Notes under the pieces: model-generated
The model's database searches: none
What the model was told of the DNA's origin: nothing
Seen by the model: the letters and a program-made list of their open reading frames with translations, nothing else
From: Silvimonas terrae
Lineage (GTDB): Bacteria > Pseudomonadota > Gammaproteobacteria > Burkholderiales > Chitinibacteraceae
Direction of reading: 5' to 3'
Assembly: GCF_014202765.1 (NCBI RefSeq)
Contig: NZ_JACHHN010000003.1
Coordinates: 62,001-126,000 of the forward strand
Length of the DNA stretch: 64,000 nt
Shown: one piece after another, positions 26,798 through 34,624 of the stretch
Layout of the letters: each line of letters opens with the position of its first letter
Position numbering within the stretch: the first letter of the stretch is position 1
Made by a program: the position numbers and the translations under genes

Positions 26798-28816
26798 ATG
26801 ATGACCATCCCGCAATTTTGCTTGCGACGCTACTTGGGGTCCGGCCTGCTGGCCGCGCTGCTGGCAGCGTGCACGCCGACCGCGCCCGATATGGGCCGGC
26901 AGATGATCCTGCAGGGCAATCCGGAACAGGGCATGCAGTACATGCAGACCGAACTGGCGGCCCACCCGGATGATCTGCAACTGCGAGCCGCCTATGAGCG
27001 CCAGAAGCAGACGTATGTCCAGTTGCTGGTGCAACAAGGTGCCGCCGCGCGTGACGCGGGTGACAGCCCCAATGCGCTGGCCGCGTTCCAGCATGCCCTG
27101 CAATGGGCGCCCGGCAATGCGGTAGCCAAGGAAGGCGTGAGCATGATTGAAGGCGACCTGCGGCGCGCCTCCATGCTCAAGTACGCACAAACGCTCAAGA
27201 ACGATCAGCCCGAGAACGCGCTGGTGGTGATCGAACAGGTGTTGGCGGACGATCCGCGCAACATCCAGGCCATCCGCCTCAAAGATGAAATCCAGAGCAA
27301 AATCACCCGCAACAACACGCTCAAGCCGACCCTGGCCGCTGCGCTCAGAAGCCCCATCTCTTTGCAGTTTCGGGACCAATCGCTGACCAGTGTGTTCGAC
27401 ATTATTTCGCGCATTGGCAAGGTCAATTTCATTTTTGACCGGGACGTACCACCCAATCTGAAAACCACCATCTTTGCCCGTGATACCACGGTGCAGGATG
27501 TGATCAACCTGTTGCTAACCACCAATCAGCTCGACAAGAAGATCCTCAACGACAACACCATCCTGATCTATCCCAAGCGTCCGGATAAAGACCGGGACTA
27601 CAAGGACCTGGTAATGCGCACGTTCTACGTGGGCAACGCCGATCCCAAACAAGTGCTGGCCATGATCAAACAGATGGTCAAAACGCGGGACGTCTACATT
27701 GATGACCGGCTGAACATGATTGTCATGCGGGACACGCCAGAAGCCATTGAAGTGGCCGAACGGCTGATCCACGCCATTGACCTGCCGCAGTCTGAAGTCG
27801 ATATCAACGCGCAGATTCTGGAAGTCACCACCACCGATCTGCTGAACCTGGGCATTCAGTACCCCAAGAGTGCTACGGCCACGCTGGGCGTACCGGCACT
27901 CAATGCGGATGGCACGGTCAACCCGAGCGCGGCCGGCACTTATACCGGCTCGCTCACGCTGGGCCAGTTGGCCAATATCAACCGCTCCAACGTGCTGATG
28001 AACTTTGGCTCGCCCACCATCACGGCCAACCTCACGCATGACAAAGGCGATACCAATGTACTGGCCTCGCCCAATATCCGCGTGAAGAACAAGGAAAAAG
28101 CCAAAATCCTGATTGGTGACCGGCTGCCGGTGATTACCAACACCACCAGCAACGGCGTGACCAGCGAAAACGTGAACTACCAGGACGTGGGCCTGACGCT
28201 GAACGTAGAACCGACCATCTCGGTGGAAGGCGACATCAGCATGAAGGTAACGATGGAAGTCTCCAACGTCACCAACACCATTACCACGCAAACCGGCCTG
28301 ACCGTGTACCAGATTGGCACGCGCCACGCCGAAACCGTGATGGCCTCGCACGATAACGAAACCCAGGTGCTGGGCGGCCTGTTGCAACGCAATGACCAGA
28401 TCACCGGCTCGGCCATTCCCGGCCTGGGTGAAGTCCCCGTGCTGGATCGGATTTTTGGCACCAAATCCACCCAGAAGAACAAAACCGAACTCATTTTGCT
28501 GATCACGCCGCATATTGTGCGCAACCTGCCGCTGCCCAGCTCCTACATCACCACCTTTGATAGCGGTACCGAAGGCCAGATGACCACGGAGCCACTGCTG
28601 TTGCGCAGCAAGTCCACGGTCAACATCACCAACGGTACGGATGGCAGCATGCCGGCCCCCGCACCCGCGCCGGCCCAACAACCGGTCATGCCGGTGCCAC
28701 AACAGCAATTGCCGGGCGTGCCGCAACCGCAGCCCTTGCCGCCACAACCCGTGCCGCAGCCGACCGGGCAACCGACGCCAGTGCCGCAGGTGCGCAGCAG
28801 CATGGGCAGGCGCTAA
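26798..28816 (+). CDS. gspD: Outer-membrane secretin GspD, lipoprotein with TPR-like N-terminus
   Basis: 672 residues. Lipoprotein signal LLAALLAAC (Cys25). Residues 40-150 form TPR-like helices (YMQTELAAHPDDLQLRAAYE, then DSPNALAAFQHALQWAPGNA), which are not part of classical GspD. N-domains follow (FDIISRIGKVNFIFDRDVPP, FYVGNADPKQVLAMIKQMV), then the secretin core (LEVTTTDLLNLGIQYP, VLASPNIRVKNKEKAKILIG, VGLTLNVEPTIS, LGGLLQRND, ELILLITPHIV). The C-terminus is a long Pro/Gln tail. Forms the outer-membrane gate. Confidence 0.9.
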   Translation: MMTIPQFCLRRYLGSGLLAALLAACTPTAPDMGRQMILQGNPEQGMQYMQTELAAHPDDLQLRAAYERQKQTYVQLLVQQGAAARDAGDSPNALAAFQHALQWAPGNAVAKEGVSMIEGDLRRASMLKYAQTLKNDQPENALVVIEQVLADDPRNIQAIRLKDEIQSKITRNNTLKPTLAAALRSPISLQFRDQSLTSVFDIISRIGKVNFIFDRDVPPNLKTTIFARDTTVQDVINLLLTTNQLDKKILNDNTILIYPKRPDKDRDYKDLVMRTFYVGNADPKQVLAMIKQMVKTRDVYIDDRLNMIVMRDTPEAIEVAERLIHAIDLPQSEVDINAQILEVTTTDLLNLGIQYPKSATATLGVPALNADGTVNPSAAGTYTGSLTLGQLANINRSNVLMNFGSPTITANLTHDKGDTNVLASPNIRVKNKEKAKILIGDRLPVITNTTSNGVTSENVNYQDVGLTLNVEPTISVEGDISMKVTMEVSNVTNTITTQTGLTVYQIGTRHAETVMASHDNETQVLGGLLQRNDQITGSAIPGLGEVPVLDRIFGTKSTQKNKTELILLITPHIVRNLPLPSSYITTFDSGTEGQMTTEPLLLRSKSTVNITNGTDGSMPAPAPAPAQQPVMPVPQQQLPGVPQPQPLPPQPVPQPTGQPTPVPQVRSSMGRR

Positions 28817-28828
28817 GTCCGGGATCGC

Positions 28829-29305
28829 ATGATGCAACGGCAATGCGGTTTTACGCTGATTGAACTGATGGTGACACTGACCATTCTGGCGGTGCTGGCC
28901 ACGGTGGCGTTGCCGCTGACGCAGATTGCCGCCCAGCGCACGCGTGAAGAAGAACTGCGCCGTGACCTGTGGCAGATGCGCGCCGCCATTGACGCCTACA
29001 AGCAAGCGTCGGATGACGGCCGCATCACCAAATCGATTGAAGACACGGGTTTTCCACCGACGCTCAACGTGCTGGTTGATGGCGTGAAAGACATGAAAGA
29101 CCCGGCCGGCAACAAGATGTATTTCTTGCGCCGCATTCCACGTGATCCGTTCTGTGACTGCCCCAGCAAGAAAAACGACGAAACCTGGGGCAAACGCAGC
29201 TACGCCAGTCCGCCAGACTCGCCGGAAGAAGGCAAGGATGTATATGACGTCTATTCTTTATCAGAAGCGGTGGGCGTCAATGGCCAGCCGTATCGCCAGT
29301 GGTAA
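28829..29305 (+). CDS. Type II secretion pseudopilin
   Basis: 158 residues with a prepilin site CGFTLIELMVTLTILAVLAT (Gly-1, Phe+1, Glu+5). The C-terminal part contains IPRDPFCDCPSKKNDETWG and VYDVYSLSEAVGVNGQPYRQW. It is of the GspG-like class found next to secretin genes in betaproteobacteria. 12 bases after gspD. Confidence 0.85.
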   Translation: MMQRQCGFTLIELMVTLTILAVLATVALPLTQIAAQRTREEELRRDLWQMRAAIDAYKQASDDGRITKSIEDTGFPPTLNVLVDGVKDMKDPAGNKMYFLRRIPRDPFCDCPSKKNDETWGKRSYASPPDSPEEGKDVYDVYSLSEAVGVNGQPYRQW

Positions 29306-29315
29306 CCGTTGATTC

Positions 29316-29705
29316 ATGCCCATCCGCCCCTCCTCTCTGACCAGCCGCCGTGGTTTTACGCTGATCGAACTCCTTGTCGTGCTGGCCATCATGGCCAGCC
29401 TGTTGACGCTGGTTGTACCCCGGTACTTCCAGCAGACCGACCGTGCCCAGGAAGTGGTGCTGCGGCACAACCTGGTGGCTATGCGTGACGCCATCGACAA
29501 GTTTGATGCCGACACCGGTCATTACCCGGAAAACCTGGATGAACTGGTCACGCGCAAATACCTGCGCGAAGTACCACTCGACCCCATCACCAGCCGCCGT
29601 GATACATGGGTGATCGTCAACCCGGAAAACGGCACCGGCGTATACGACGTGAAGAGTGGCGCCGATGGCACCGCACACGACGGCACGGCCTACAAGGATT
29701 GGTAA
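29316..29705 (+). CDS. Type II secretion pseudopilin
   Basis: 129 residues. The prepilin site is RRGFTLIELLVVLAIMASLL. The C-terminal GspG-like segment has YPENLDELVTRKYLREVPLD and ends YDVKSGADGTAHDGTAYKDW. It is shorter than GspG. Its stop is 1 base from the start of the next gene. Confidence 0.85.
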   Translation: MPIRPSSLTSRRGFTLIELLVVLAIMASLLTLVVPRYFQQTDRAQEVVLRHNLVAMRDAIDKFDADTGHYPENLDELVTRKYLREVPLDPITSRRDTWVIVNPENGTGVYDVKSGADGTAHDGTAYKDW

Positions 29706-29706
29706 A

Positions 29707-30183
29707 ATGCGCCGCCAGCGGGGGTTTGCCTATGCCTGGGCGCTGATGATGGTGCTGATCACCGGCATTTACCTGGCTGAGGTAGCCGATGTCTGGCAAA
29801 CCCGCATCCGCCGCCTGAAAGAGCAGGAACTGTTGATCGAAGGCGATGAAATCGGCCACGCCCTCGCCGGTTACATTGCCCAGACTGCCGCCGGCCAGCA
29901 GGTGCAATATCCCAAAACGCTGGATGATCTGGTCTCCGACCCGCGCGTGCCCTTCCCTCGCCGTTTTCTGCGCAAACCCTACAAAGACCCCATCACCGGC
30001 GAAGACTGGTTGTATATTGCCGCGCCTGGCGGCGGCATTATGGGCGTGTACAGCAAGTCGACGGACAAGCCGCTCAAGCAGGATAATTTCCCCGCCAGTT
30101 ATGCCACGTTTGCCAACAAGAACAGTTATCAGGACTGGAAGTTTGTGCAATGGCCCAGCGGAGGCGGGGCGATGCGGCGGTAA
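29707..30183 (+). CDS. Pseudopilin-like protein lacking Glu+5
   Basis: 158 residues from ATG 29707. RQRGFAYAWALMMVLITGIY resembles a prepilin site, but +5 is Trp rather than Glu, as in tip proteins of the GspK kind. The remainder (WQTRIRRLKEQELLIEGDEI, YPKTLDDLVSDPRVPFPRRF, LRKPYKDPITGEDWLY, IMGVYSKS) is a family common in betaproteobacterial secretion clusters. It is too short for a true GspK. The likely role is initiation or tip of the pseudopilus. Last gene of the operon. Confidence 0.8.
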   Translation: MRRQRGFAYAWALMMVLITGIYLAEVADVWQTRIRRLKEQELLIEGDEIGHALAGYIAQTAAGQQVQYPKTLDDLVSDPRVPFPRRFLRKPYKDPITGEDWLYIAAPGGGIMGVYSKSTDKPLKQDNFPASYATFANKNSYQDWKFVQWPSGGGAMRR

Positions 30184-30196
30184 GGGATTTGGAAAT

Positions 30197-30231
30197 GGCG
30201 GTTGGCGGTTGGCGGTTGGCGGTTGGCGGTT
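30197..30231 (+). repeat. Five tandem copies of GGCGGTT
   Basis: Exactly five perfect 7-base units lie 14 bases after the stop of the last secretion gene, in non-coding DNA. The array may vary in number by slippage. Confidence 0.9.
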
Positions 30232-30283
30232 AGCCAGCGTGTGCCCGCCGGGCACAACAACCAACACTTCCAGCACATCACCT

Positions 30284-30311
30284 CGTCATTCCCGCGCAGG
30301 CGGGAATCCAG
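30284..30311. repeat. dRS3-like repeat, left copy
   Basis: The core ATTCCCGCGCAGGCGGGAAT fits the neisserial dRS3 pattern ATTCCC-N8-GGGAAT. The full 28 bases are the exact reverse complement of 30641-30668. Confidence 0.85.
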
Positions 30312-30332
30312 TTGCGCCATTCGCAAGCATGA

Positions 30333-30635
30333 TCAAGTCAAACCAATGATTTGCGGCCAAAGACCACACCATTGCGGGTTGGTCTTTTCAATCAACCGCA
30401 ACTTCCAGCTTCTTTCCCATTTCTTGAGTGCCTTTTCCCGGCAAATTGCGCTTTCCATCGTCGAATGCATTTCATACCAGACCAGGGTTTTGACTTCGTA
30501 TTGACTGGTAAACCCGTCTATCACAGATTCACGATGCTGCCACATGCGCTGTAATAGATTTGATGTGACACCAATATAGAGCGTGCCGTTTCTGGCATTA
30601 GCAAGGATGTAAACGGCAGGTTGTTTATCAGGCAT
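30333..30635 (-). CDS. GIY-YIG nuclease family protein
   Basis: 100 residues. The GIY-YIG core is read as VYILANARNGTLYIGVTSN, followed by LLQRMWQHRES (catalytic Arg region) and EKALKKWERSWKLRLIEKTN (with the catalytic Glu region). Single-domain proteins of this kind are small DNA nucleases or nuclease-like proteins. The gene is enclosed by a perfect pair of inverted dRS3-like repeats, and its ribosome-site-like GGGAAT lies in the right-hand repeat. This suggests a gene-repeat unit that may move or rearrange together. Confidence 0.85.
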   Translation of the reverse strand: MPDKQPAVYILANARNGTLYIGVTSNLLQRMWQHRESVIDGFTSQYEVKTLVWYEMHSTMESAICREKALKKWERSWKLRLIEKTNPQWCGLWPQIIGLT

Positions 30636-30640
30636 TGCGG

Positions 30641-30668
30641 CTGGATTCCCGCCTGCGCGGGAATGACG
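30641..30668. repeat. dRS3-like repeat, right copy
   Basis: It is the exact reverse complement of the 28 bases at 30284-30311 and begins 6 bases upstream of the GIY-YIG start codon. Confidence 0.85.
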
Positions 30669-30807
30669 AAGTGGTTAATCAACCTCAACATGCTTGCAGA
30701 TGTCCAGGCGGCGATAATTTGCCCTGCCGCAAACGTCCTGTCGATCCGAATCAGACAAGGGACCTGTGCCCTTTGCAAAGATGTATTGCCGTCAGAGTCC
30801 CATGCCC

Positions 30808-31866
30808 CTAAATCTGCCCCAGAAACCAGTTCACAATATAAAAGTGATCTTCAAACAACTGCGCTTCCATCCGCGTGAACTCAAACAGCGGCACCCAGCG
30901 CGCCCGGTCGGCATCGTCGCCACCGCGCACTTTGGGTAAACCATCGCCCGTCGGGGTCAGTTCAATCAAAAACGCATGCGTAATGGTACGGCCGCGCAGG
31001 CTGCGACGCGGGTGGTCAAACACCCGGTTGGCACGGATAGAGCCTGCCAGCACCGGCGCGGGCACCTTCAAGCGGGTTTCTTCACGCAACTCCCGAATCG
31101 CCGCGTCGCGCACCGGTTCATCTTCATTCACAAACCCACCCGGTAGTGCCCACAAGCCGCGTCCAGGCAAGTTGCGACGCCGAACCAGCAGGATATGGCC
31201 CGAGTGGATGACCACCGCGTCCACGGTCACAAAGGTGGGCGGGTATGGCGCGACAGACCAGGCTTTTTTGTGGTCCTGCAACCAGCGGTATTCGTCGGCC
31301 AGCGTCTGCCAGGTTTCGCCACTCCGAAACTGCTCCAGCCAGCCATACACAGCGGCCGGCAATTTGCGGGCGTAGTCGGCAAAGTGCTTGCCCCCGTCAC
31401 ACAACAAGCCCTGGCGAATGTGAGAGGCATCAATATCCGGCTCGTCTTCCACCTCGACGCGTTCCCACTGCGGGAACAGATCCAGATACCAGGTGTGGCG
31501 ACGGGACGGGCTGCCAATCACGCCAATGCGAAACTGCGCCTCACGGCTGCCCACATTGGCGGTATCCACGGCGATGACCTTGTCGACCAGGTTCTGCACC
31601 TCGGTCACCCATTGCTGATCGTTGTACATCCGGTCAGAACAGCCCACCAGAAACACGCGGTCTTGCCACTCAGCCGGCAAAGCCGCGCGCAGCATGTCTT
31701 CTCGCTGATCCTGGGTAAACGGATTGCGCGGGCTCAACGCCTGGCGGGCGGAACCGCAAATGATGATGAGCTTGCCGGCCTGTTGCATGGCGGCCTCGAT
31801 CACCTTCATATGGCCAAGGTGTACTGGCTGAAAACGGCCAATGAAAACCAGGTAGTCAAAACGCAT
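30808..31866 (-). CDS. nadM: Bifunctional NMN adenylyltransferase / Nudix hydrolase (NadM-Nudix)
   Basis: 352 residues. The N-terminal nucleotidyltransferase domain shows GRFQPVHLGHMKVI and, further on, SPSRRHTWYLDLFP. The C-terminal Nudix domain (from about residue 205) has the Nudix box GGFVNEDEPVRDAAIRELRE followed by ET. Known function of the family: makes NAD+ from NMN and ATP, and hydrolyses ADP-ribose. It lies after nadA on the same strand but is separated by a terminator. Confidence 0.92.
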   Translation of the reverse strand: MRFDYLVFIGRFQPVHLGHMKVIEAAMQQAGKLIIICGSARQALSPRNPFTQDQREDMLRAALPAEWQDRVFLVGCSDRMYNDQQWVTEVQNLVDKVIAVDTANVGSREAQFRIGVIGSPSRRHTWYLDLFPQWERVEVEDEPDIDASHIRQGLLCDGGKHFADYARKLPAAVYGWLEQFRSGETWQTLADEYRWLQDHKKAWSVAPYPPTFVTVDAVVIHSGHILLVRRRNLPGRGLWALPGGFVNEDEPVRDAAIRELREETRLKVPAPVLAGSIRANRVFDHPRRSLRGRTITHAFLIELTPTGDGLPKVRGGDDADRARWVPLFEFTRMEAQLFEDHFYIVNWFLGQI

Positions 31867-31907
31867 GAATCACCATTCTCTTCGTCTGCCGGCAAGCGGC
31901 ATCCATT

Positions 31908-31932
31908 GAAAAAGGGCTGTCGCAACAGCCCT
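31908..31932 (-). terminator. Rho-independent terminator after nadA
   Basis: The stem AGGGCTGT (31913-31920) pairs with ACAGCCCT (31925-31932) around a 4-base loop. Read on the minus strand it ends in TTTTTC. It lies 16 bases past the nadA stop, so NadM-Nudix probably has its own promoter or is expressed by read-through. Confidence 0.85.
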
Positions 31933-31947
31933 CTTCGATCTTTACGC

Positions 31948-32865
31948 TCACTGATAGTAGCGCTGGCTGAACTCCAGCATGCGCTCGATCGGCAAGCGCG
32001 CGGCGTCCATTTGCGCCTCGGTCAGATAGTCAATCCGGATACCCTCCCCGGCTTGCGCACGCTCTACCGCCTGTTGCGTGTTGAGCTTCATGTACGGGCA
32101 CTGATTGCACTGGCAGCCCGCGTAAATGGGGGCTTGTTCAATCTTCAGGTCCGGGCGGGCCTTGCGCATGTTGTAGAGGATGCCGTCTTCCGTCGCCACA
32201 AAAATGGTGGCATCCGGCGCGCTGTGATACGCCTTGATCCAGCCCAGCATGCCGGAGGTCGAACCGACGTAATCGGCCTTTTGCAGCACCGGCAACGGGC
32301 TTTCCGGGTGGGCGATCAGATATTTGTCGCCGCTAATGGCAGCAAAGGCTTCATCCAGCGCAGCCTGGTTGAACTTGTCGTGTACTTCGCACACGGCCGA
32401 CCACAACGGCATGTCGTAGTCATACTGGAAGTTCAGATACGCGCCCATATTGCGATCAGGCGAGAAGATGACCTTTTTGCCTTCGGCATACAGATGGGCA
32501 ATGATGTCGTCCACGTTGCGGCTGGTCACAATCCAGTCAGACAGGGCTTTGTGCTCGGCTGAGGAATTGATATACGACACGTGCACGTGATCCGGATAGC
32601 TTTCGCGCCAGGCTTTCAGGGCGGTGACATCGGTCTGGGTCACCAAAGAACAGGTCGAGCCGCGATCCGGCAGGATCACCTCGGCTTGCGGGTTCAGAAT
32701 CTTGGCGGTTTCAGCCATGAAACGCACACCGGCAAACACAATGGTGTCGGCTTCACATTCTTTGGCATAAAGGGAGAGTTCCAGACTATCGCCGACTTTA
32801 TCGGCCATTTGCTGGATGTGGGGCTCGGTATAGTAATGCGCGAGCGTAACGACGCGGCGTGACAT
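31948..32865 (-). CDS. nadA: Quinolinate synthase NadA
   Basis: 305 residues from ATG 32865, which follows ATGGAGGAACGCC. NadA condenses iminoaspartate and dihydroxyacetone phosphate to quinolinate, using a [4Fe-4S] cluster. Visible features: VTLAHYYTEPHIQQMADKVG, VFAGVRFMAETAKILNP, the Cys of GSTCSLV, the Cys of SAVCEVH, and the Cys cluster GCQCNQCPYMKLN. The frame extends upstream to 33018, but the ribosome site selects 32865. Second NAD-biosynthesis gene of this pair. Confidence 0.95.
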   Translation of the reverse strand: MSRRVVTLAHYYTEPHIQQMADKVGDSLELSLYAKECEADTIVFAGVRFMAETAKILNPQAEVILPDRGSTCSLVTQTDVTALKAWRESYPDHVHVSYINSSAEHKALSDWIVTSRNVDDIIAHLYAEGKKVIFSPDRNMGAYLNFQYDYDMPLWSAVCEVHDKFNQAALDEAFAAISGDKYLIAHPESPLPVLQKADYVGSTSGMLGWIKAYHSAPDATIFVATEDGILYNMRKARPDLKIEQAPIYAGCQCNQCPYMKLNTQQAVERAQAGEGIRIDYLTEAQMDAARLPIERMLEFSQRYYQ

Positions 32866-33008
32866 GGCGTTCCTCCATGTAAAAATTTGCGGGCTATCCC
32901 GCAAACGGGCTTGACGGTGGGTCTGCTGCGCCACAAATTGACGCAACTCTCTGTCGCCACGGTACTTTTTGCGCATTGCGAATCCCGCAATGCAATACCG
33001 GGTCAGCC

Positions 33009-33036
33009 AGATTAGCATATTGGTATGTCAGGTAAA
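33009..33036 (-). promoter_or_regulatory. Candidate sigma-70 promoter of nadA
   Basis: Read on the minus strand: TTTACC (33036-33031), a 16-base spacer, TAATCT (33014-33009). It is about 145 bases before the nadA start. Confidence 0.35.
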
Positions 33037-33070
33037 GCACCGTTTTTCGGTTTTCTTCAAAAACAGGTGT

Positions 33071-33099
33071 TGACACACCCAGGTGGCCCGGCCATAATG
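33071..33099 (+). promoter_or_regulatory. Strong sigma-70 promoter of the tRNA genes
   Basis: Consensus TTGACA (33071-33076), a 17-base spacer and CATAAT (33094-33099). The first tRNA begins 33 bases later. One promoter could serve all three tRNAs. Confidence 0.8.
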
Positions 33100-33131
33100 C
33101 GCTCCTCGTTGCAGCACAGCAGCGAAACAGT

Positions 33132-33207
33132 GCGGGAGTAGCTCAGTTGGTAGAGCGCAACCTTGCCAAGGTTGAGGTCGCGAGTTCGAGCCTCGTCTCC
33201 CGCTCCA
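33132..33207 (+). tRNA. tRNA-Gly (GCC)
   Basis: 76 bases with encoded CCA. The acceptor arms GCGGGAG and CTCCCGC pair. The D arm contains AGCTCAGTTGGTAGAGC. The anticodon stem and loop CAACCTTGCCAAGGTTG has anticodon GCC. The T arm has GTTCGAG. Confidence 0.97.
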
Positions 33208-33235
33208 CTGTATCGTTTTTGTGCCCGGCAACTAT

Positions 33236-33311
33236 GCGGGAGTAGCTCAGTTGGTAGAGCGCAACCTTGCCAAGGTTGAGGTCGCGAGTTCGAGCCTCGT
33301 CTCCCGCTCCA
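33236..33311 (+). tRNA. tRNA-Gly (GCC), second identical copy
   Basis: Identical over 76 bases to the copy at 33132, with a 28-base spacer. Anticodon GCC. Confidence 0.97.
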
Positions 33312-33322
33312 GATATTCATAA

Positions 33323-33350
33323 AAAGGGAAAGCAATGACTTTCCCTTTTT
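33323..33350 (+). terminator. Terminator-like hairpin after the tRNA-Gly pair
   Basis: AAAGGGAAAG (33323-33332) pairs with CTTTCCCTTT (33339-33348) and continues into T. It stands before tRNA-Cys, so it may reduce expression of that gene from the same promoter. Confidence 0.55.
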
Positions 33351-33363
33351 TGCCAGTGCTTCT

Positions 33364-33437
33364 GGCGCGATAGCAAAGCGGTTATGCACCGGATTGCAAA
33401 TCCGTGTAGGTCGGTTCGACTCCGGCTCGCGCCTCCA
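33364..33437 (+). tRNA. tRNA-Cys (GCA)
   Basis: 74 bases with encoded CCA. The acceptor arms GGCGCGA and TCGCGCC pair. The anticodon loop GGATTGCAAATCC gives anticodon GCA. The T arm has GGTTCGACTCC. Confidence 0.96.
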
Positions 33438-33453
33438 GAAAGTCAGCAAAAAA

Positions 33454-33478
33454 GCCACCCTGCGGGGTGGCTTTTTTG
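33454..33478 (+). terminator. Rho-independent terminator after tRNA-Cys
   Basis: GCCACCC (33454-33460), loop TGCG, GGGTGGC (33465-33471), then six T. A clean end to the tRNA transcript. Confidence 0.9.
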
Positions 33479-33695
33479 TTTTCCACGCCGACCTCTCCGC
33501 TGACGCGCCGCCCCACCTGGCCGCCTCTGTGTCTTTGCATTTCCCCACACACCCCCGTTGCGTCAGCCTGACAGAAACACCTGTTGCGGCCGGCAGGTTT
33601 TAACAATGCCAGCGATTGCGGCACGGGTTTCTATAATTCCGGAAACCCTGGCCTTTGAGGCCAGCAACCTCCCGCCTTCACCAGAAAGGGTAACC

Positions 33696-34460
33696 ATGGC
33701 TCAACTCATCGATCGCCCGCTGATTTTCTTTGTTGTGGCATTGGTTTTCATGTTTCTGGCGGCCTTGCTGGGCGCCCGCTTTACGCACAAAGAGCGTCTG
33801 CAGGACGATGAGGTCCGCGCTGACTTCGGTACCGTACAGTCTGCGGCCTTGACCCTGTTGGCTCTGGTGATTGGTTTTAGCTTGTCCATGGCGGTCGGCC
33901 GCTATGACCAGCGCAAAAACTATGAAGAGGAAGAAGCCAACGCCATTGGCACAGAGTATTTGCGGGCAGATTTACTGGCTCCCGCCCAGGCGCAGCAGAT
34001 GCGCACCTTGCTCAAGCAATATCTGGAACAACGGATTCTTTATTATTCGCCGCTGGATGAGGCGGCCCTCGCCGCCCACAACAAGCAGACTGCCATTTTA
34101 CAAAACAGCATCTGGATGGCCGCGCGAGATGGCACCCAGAGCGGCCCCAATCCAGTCACCGCGTTGGCTGTGGCCGGCGCAAATGACGTGATCAATACCC
34201 AGGGCTACACGCAGGCCGCCTGGTGGAACCGGATTCCTGCTGAGGCGTGGGCACTCATGATTGTGCTGGGGCTGTTTTGCAATTTTCTGGTCGGCTATGG
34301 CGCGCACGGGGCCAAGACCAGCACCCGGCTACTGGCAATCATGCCGTTAACGATTGCCATCTCTCTGATGCTGATCGCCGATATCGACAGCCCGCGCAAA
34401 GGGCTGATCCGCGTTGTGCCGCAGAACCTGTTGAGCCTGGCGTCTTCAATGGGCAAATAG
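33696..34460 (+). CDS. DUF4239/bestrophin-like membrane protein
   Basis: 254 residues from ATG 33696, which follows AGAAAGGG. Four membrane segments: an N-terminal pair (LIFFVVALVFMFLAALLG, QSAALTLLALVIGFSLSMAV) and a C-terminal pair (WALMIVLGLFCNFLVGYG, LLAIMPLTIAISLMLIADID). Between them lies the soluble stretch YDQRKNYEEEEANAIGTEYL, characteristic of DUF4239-type bestrophin-like proteins. Function is unknown; ion transport is possible. An earlier in-frame start at 33558 lacks support. Confidence 0.8.
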   Translation: MAQLIDRPLIFFVVALVFMFLAALLGARFTHKERLQDDEVRADFGTVQSAALTLLALVIGFSLSMAVGRYDQRKNYEEEEANAIGTEYLRADLLAPAQAQQMRTLLKQYLEQRILYYSPLDEAALAAHNKQTAILQNSIWMAARDGTQSGPNPVTALAVAGANDVINTQGYTQAAWWNRIPAEAWALMIVLGLFCNFLVGYGAHGAKTSTRLLAIMPLTIAISLMLIADIDSPRKGLIRVVPQNLLSLASSMGK

Positions 34461-34624
34461 TCTGGCCGGGCGCTCCGGCACCTGGTTTGCTTGAATTTCC
34501 AACAAAGTTTGAAAGCCTGGCTAAGTTGAATGGAGCCAACGGCGGTCGTCTCCCGGTCTACCGGCAGCAAGCTGCTTGCTGGTGTTCTGCTGTATCCATC
34601 ATTGATCCGTTGGAGAGCCAGACC

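Noticed and set aside
30521-30778. 85-codon minus-strand frame over the right dRS3-like repeat
   Set aside because: It runs through the repeat and the GIY-YIG start region and has no ribosome site or domain.
33132-33311. Twin 76-base repeats as a possible CRISPR or mobile repeat
   Set aside because: They are two complete identical tRNA-Gly genes.
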